Part shown: piece by piece, positions 63,933-64,000 of the stretch
Numbering within the stretch: the stretch's first letter is position 1
Layout of the letters: each line of letters opens with the position of its first letter
Assembly (NCBI RefSeq): GCF_012985465.1
Contig: NZ_JAAQWN010000013.1
Span: forward strand, 98,299-162,298
Reading direction: 5' to 3'
DNA: 64,000 bases
Source of the DNA: Pseudomonas sp. WS 5079
Lineage (GTDB): Bacteria; Pseudomonadota; Gammaproteobacteria; Pseudomonadales; Pseudomonadaceae
Translations under genes and position numbers: made by a program
The notes under the pieces: generated by a model
The model's database searches: none
Told to the model about the DNA's origin: nothing
What the model saw: only the letters and a program-made list of their open reading frames with translations

Positions 63933-64000
63933 TTGACAGCAGCGTGTAACGCTGTAGAATTCGCCTCCCGCTGACGAGAGATCGAAAGCGCAAGTGGTTG
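63933..64000 (+). promoter_or_regulatory. Ribosomal RNA operon promoter P1 and leader start
   Basis: TTGACA (63933-63938), a 16-base spacer and TAGAAT (63955-63960) form a strong sigma-70 promoter with a start near 63967. The following bases (CTGACGAGAGATCG, then AAGCGCAAGTGG) are familiar from the Pseudomonas 16S rRNA leader. In P. aeruginosa a 16S gene lies beyond msrQ. The 16S gene itself is outside the window. The A/T-rich stretch 63836-63930 may contain an UP element or Fis sites. Confidence 0.85.

Noticed and set aside
63674..63993. Minus-strand frames of 61-62 codons at the end of the window
   Set aside because: They overlap msrQ and the rRNA promoter and lack coding features.

Overview
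This window is chromosomal DNA of a Pseudomonas, most likely from the P. fluorescens group. The protein sequences are Pseudomonas-like throughout. The gene order dnaK-dnaJ-dapB-carAB-greA-rlmE-ftsH-folP-glmM-tpiA-secG-tRNAs-rimP-nusA-infB-rbfA-truB-rpsO-pnp, then acs-pgi-panCB-folK-pcnB-crcZ-cbrBA-gluQ-dksA, then heme ABC-prrF-mrcB-ilvIHC-pssA-msrPQ-rrn, follows from memory the P. aeruginosa PAO1 dnaK-to-16S segment. High GC, GTG/TTG starts and fluorescens-type REP hairpins agree. No phage, transposase, integrase or CRISPR is visible; this is core genome.

Layout. 1-3300: 3' part of dnaK, dnaJ, dapB. 3301-8495: carA (TTG start, preceded by an attenuator-like terminator), carB, greA. 8524-12972: a TMEM205-like membrane protein, yhbY, rlmE, ftsH, folP. 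12989-15536: glmM, tpiA, secG, then tRNA-Leu(GAG) and initiator tRNA-fMet. 15827-24708: the rimP-nusA-infB-rbfA-truB-rpsO-pnp translation/transcription/RNA-decay cluster. 24709-25625: a secreted two-BON-domain protein behind a textbook sigma-54 promoter with an IHF site and a palindromic upstream element. 25915-32921, minus strand: AsmA-like giant, rRNA methyltransferase, MpaB-type oxygenase, acetyl-CoA synthetase. 33044-38941, minus: pgi, panC, panB, folK, pcnB. 39064-44218, minus: the carbon-catabolite control locus, i.e. the sRNA CrcZ, cbrB, cbrA and the small overlapping gene cbrX. 44281-48206: gluQ, dksA, an aminotransferase, sfsA and a Rieske protein. 48379-51294: a heme ABC transporter (TUV) and the iron-responsive sRNA PrrF with its Fur box. 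51384-57369: TfoX C-domain protein, pentapeptide protein, a kinase/ATPase fusion, PBP1b (mrcB), a TPR lipoprotein and YqcC. 57507-63779: ilvI-ilvH-ilvC, pssA, msrP-msrQ. The window ends inside the leader of a ribosomal RNA operon.

How parts work together. CbrA/CbrB activates crcZ from a sigma-54 promoter; CrcZ carries six A-rich Hfq/Crc motifs and would titrate Hfq/Crc from targets. One predicted target, acs, lies in the same window with a matching motif over its ribosome-binding site. Fur control links the heme transporter region and PrrF.

No clearly new multi-gene system was found. The least explained elements are the sigma-54/IHF/palindrome promoter of the BON gene, the apparently leaderless mrcB transcript, the carA leader terminator and the hairpin that occupies the start region of the membrane protein after greA. 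Coordinates were read by eye; family assignments are from sequence recognition, not database searches.
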